From the NCBI GenBank assembly GCA_014874185.1, contig JACWAF010000002.1, positions 1 to 52,349 on the forward strand: a DNA stretch of 52,349 nt, in the 5' to 3' direction. The DNA is from Nitrospirota bacterium (GTDB lineage Bacteria > Nitrospirota > Thermodesulfovibrionia > Thermodesulfovibrionales > JdFR-88). Numbering within the stretch: position 1 is the first letter of the stretch; each line of letters begins with the position of its first letter. A program made the translations under genes and the position numbers. Of the stretch, positions 51,757 to 52,349 are shown piece after piece. The notes beneath the pieces were generated by a model that saw only the letters and a list, made by a program, of their open reading frames with translations, did not search any database and was not told the DNA's origin.

Positions 51757-51831
51757 CTATTTTCCCCTTCTGCAGTGCGACAGGCTCTCCCTGATGTTCT
51801 CTTCATCGTCTACGATCAGTATTCGCGGCAT
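51757..51831 (-). pseudogene. Duplicated 5' fragment of the NtrX-like gene
   Basis: The frame reads MPRILIVDDEENIRESL, identical to the start of the regulator at 50792, then SHCRRGK and a TAG. At the DNA level 51781-51832 matches 50742-50793 with very few changes, and similarity fades into the upstream region. It sits directly before the DUF3800 gene on the same strand and may supply its translation signals. Confidence 0.85.
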
Positions 51832-51864
51832 ATTAGGCCCTGAATTTGATAATGAGTTTCGTTT

Positions 51865-52047
51865 TCATTTGAGTTTCTGTTTTACTTCTTCGGGGGAGGC
51901 GGTTTCAAAGAACAGTTCCAATGCTTCTTTAAGGTTATCTCGCGCCTCCTCAATAGAGACCCCCTGGCTTGCTATGTCAAGCTCCGGGCATAGAGAAACA
52001 TATCCGGCATCTTCCTTTTCTATGATCGCGGTTAGTTTTTGTTTCAT
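51865..52047 (-). CDS. HicB-family antitoxin-like protein, orphan
   Basis: The 60-residue HicB-type partial RNase H fold: KLTAIIEKEDAGYVSLCPELDIASQGVSIEEARDNLKEALELFFE. HicB usually neutralises a HicA RNA-cleaving toxin encoded beside it. No HicA is found on either side; the downstream position is taken by the regulator-gene fragment. It may be an orphan antitoxin. Confidence 0.82.
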   Translation of the reverse strand: MKQKLTAIIEKEDAGYVSLCPELDIASQGVSIEEARDNLKEALELFFETASPEEVKQKLK

Positions 52048-52074
52048 ATCGCTTCTTCTCTAAATTGGCTGTTT

Positions 52075-52209
52075 CTAAATTATTATTTTTAAGATTTTCC
52101 CGACACTTTTATCTAAATCGTTCTTAATCTCTGATTCCCAAATCCTAATAATTTTCCAGCCCTCCGTTTTAAGCTCCTTATTGACTTCTTTATCTCTTCT
52201 GATATTTTT
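52075..52209 (-). pseudogene. C-terminal fragment of a Vsr/DUF559-type endonuclease
   Basis: The frame ending in TAG at 52075-52077 reads NIRRDKEVNKELKTEGWKII then RIWESEIKNDLDKSVGKILK, matching the C-terminal half of very-short-patch-repair (Vsr) and related DUF559 endonucleases (N-x-x-RD...GW.V..IWE). The upstream part is cut off by the insertion sequence at 52210. Vsr nicks T-G mismatches next to cytosine-methylated sites, so the intact gene probably belonged to a restriction-modification island. Confidence 0.72.
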
Positions 52210-52349
52210 GGCTCTACTGGGTTTCCTGTGGGTACAGGTTGAGCTTCCCACAGAAAAACAGGATGGCTATCCTGTAATTTTCAAAGTTCCTGAATCCCCG
52301 AGCTGCTGACTTCACCTGCTGGACCCTGCTGTTTATTCCCTCTACCGCA
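52210..52349. mobile_element. Terminus of an ISL3-family insertion sequence
   Basis: GGCTCTACTGGGTTTCC at 52210-52226 has the GGCTxT start typical of ISL3-family inverted repeats and coincides with the point where the Vsr-like frame breaks off. The transposase gene begins four bases inside and runs out of the window. Confidence 0.7.
52214..52349 (-). CDS. ISL3-family transposase, C-terminal fragment
   Basis: The frame from the window edge to TAG at 52214-52216 reads AVEGINSRVQQVKSAARGFR then NFENYRIAILFFCGKLNLYPQ, the typical C-terminus of ISL3 (IS204/IS1001/IS1165-type) DDE transposases, including the catalytic-glutamate region EGINS. It is cut by the window end. Confidence 0.82.
   Translation of the reverse strand, partial: AVEGINSRVQQVKSAARGFRNFENYRIAILFFCGKLNLYPQETQ

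Noticed and set aside
1-52349. CRISPR array
   Set aside because: No regularly spaced direct repeats with unique spacers anywhere; the repeats seen are single palindromes or pairs.

Overview
The window reads as part of a Gram-negative bacterial chromosome: lipoproteins with lipoboxes, outer-membrane beta-barrel candidates, a TolC/adaptor/RND efflux operon and a CXXCH cytochrome. Core genes are moderately GC-rich, with frequent ATA (Ile) and AGG/AGA (Arg) codons. A Nitrospirota or Desulfobacterota-like (old deltaproteobacterial) host would fit, but no rRNA or other reliable marker is present, so this is only a guess.

Left end (1-8420): a genomic island edge. An IS256-type transposase tail is followed by a Wadjet type I anti-plasmid operon (jetA-jetB-jetC-jetD, minus strand), in which jetC carries one in-frame amber codon, and by a divergent AAA_14/DUF4143 ATPase. 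The island stops at a detached tRNA 3' end whose geometry fits tRNA-Sec better than an ordinary tRNA.

8.7-26 kb: mostly housekeeping. A DUF488 gene and a cold-shock gene come first. Next is a metal cluster: a cobalamin riboswitch with its own terminator ahead of cbiM, a cbiN-like gene and a Cys-rich small protein, plus a Fur-family regulator and two look-alike Fur-type operators. An RNA-metabolism cluster follows (DEAD-box helicase with an attenuator-like leader, RRM protein, ribosomal protein S21, small basic protein). Then come a three-gene RND efflux operon, a radical-SAM DNA-repair-type protein, and secreted, PEBP and YceI proteins.

26-45.5 kb: lipoproteins (one frameshifted), a rhodanese, a PfkB kinase, UvrC, a TSUP/DUF1634 pair, a flavin reductase, toxin-antitoxin modules (RelE/Phd and HigBA, the latter between two identical 69-nt repeats), chromosomal ParAB, a REC-PilZ regulator, a diheme cytochrome, an MFS exporter that seems to use a non-canonical start, a methyltransferase and RNase E/G.

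Right end (45.5-52.3 kb): a second defence and decay zone. It has a BrnA antitoxin whose BrnT toxin is reduced to its last residues, a HigA whose tail is encoded by an intergenic repeat, and an AT-rich AbiA-like reverse transcriptase with a C-terminal HEPN-type motif. Two perfect parS sites follow, one of them inside the end of an NtrX-like regulator gene. Next come a DUF3800 gene facing a candidate structured small RNA, a duplicated fragment of the regulator gene, an orphan HicB, and a Vsr-like endonuclease cut by an ISL3-type insertion sequence.

The most interesting items are the AbiA-like RT, the structured RNA next to DUF3800, the two-hairpin intergenic repeat whose two loops change together between copies, and the amber codon in JetC.
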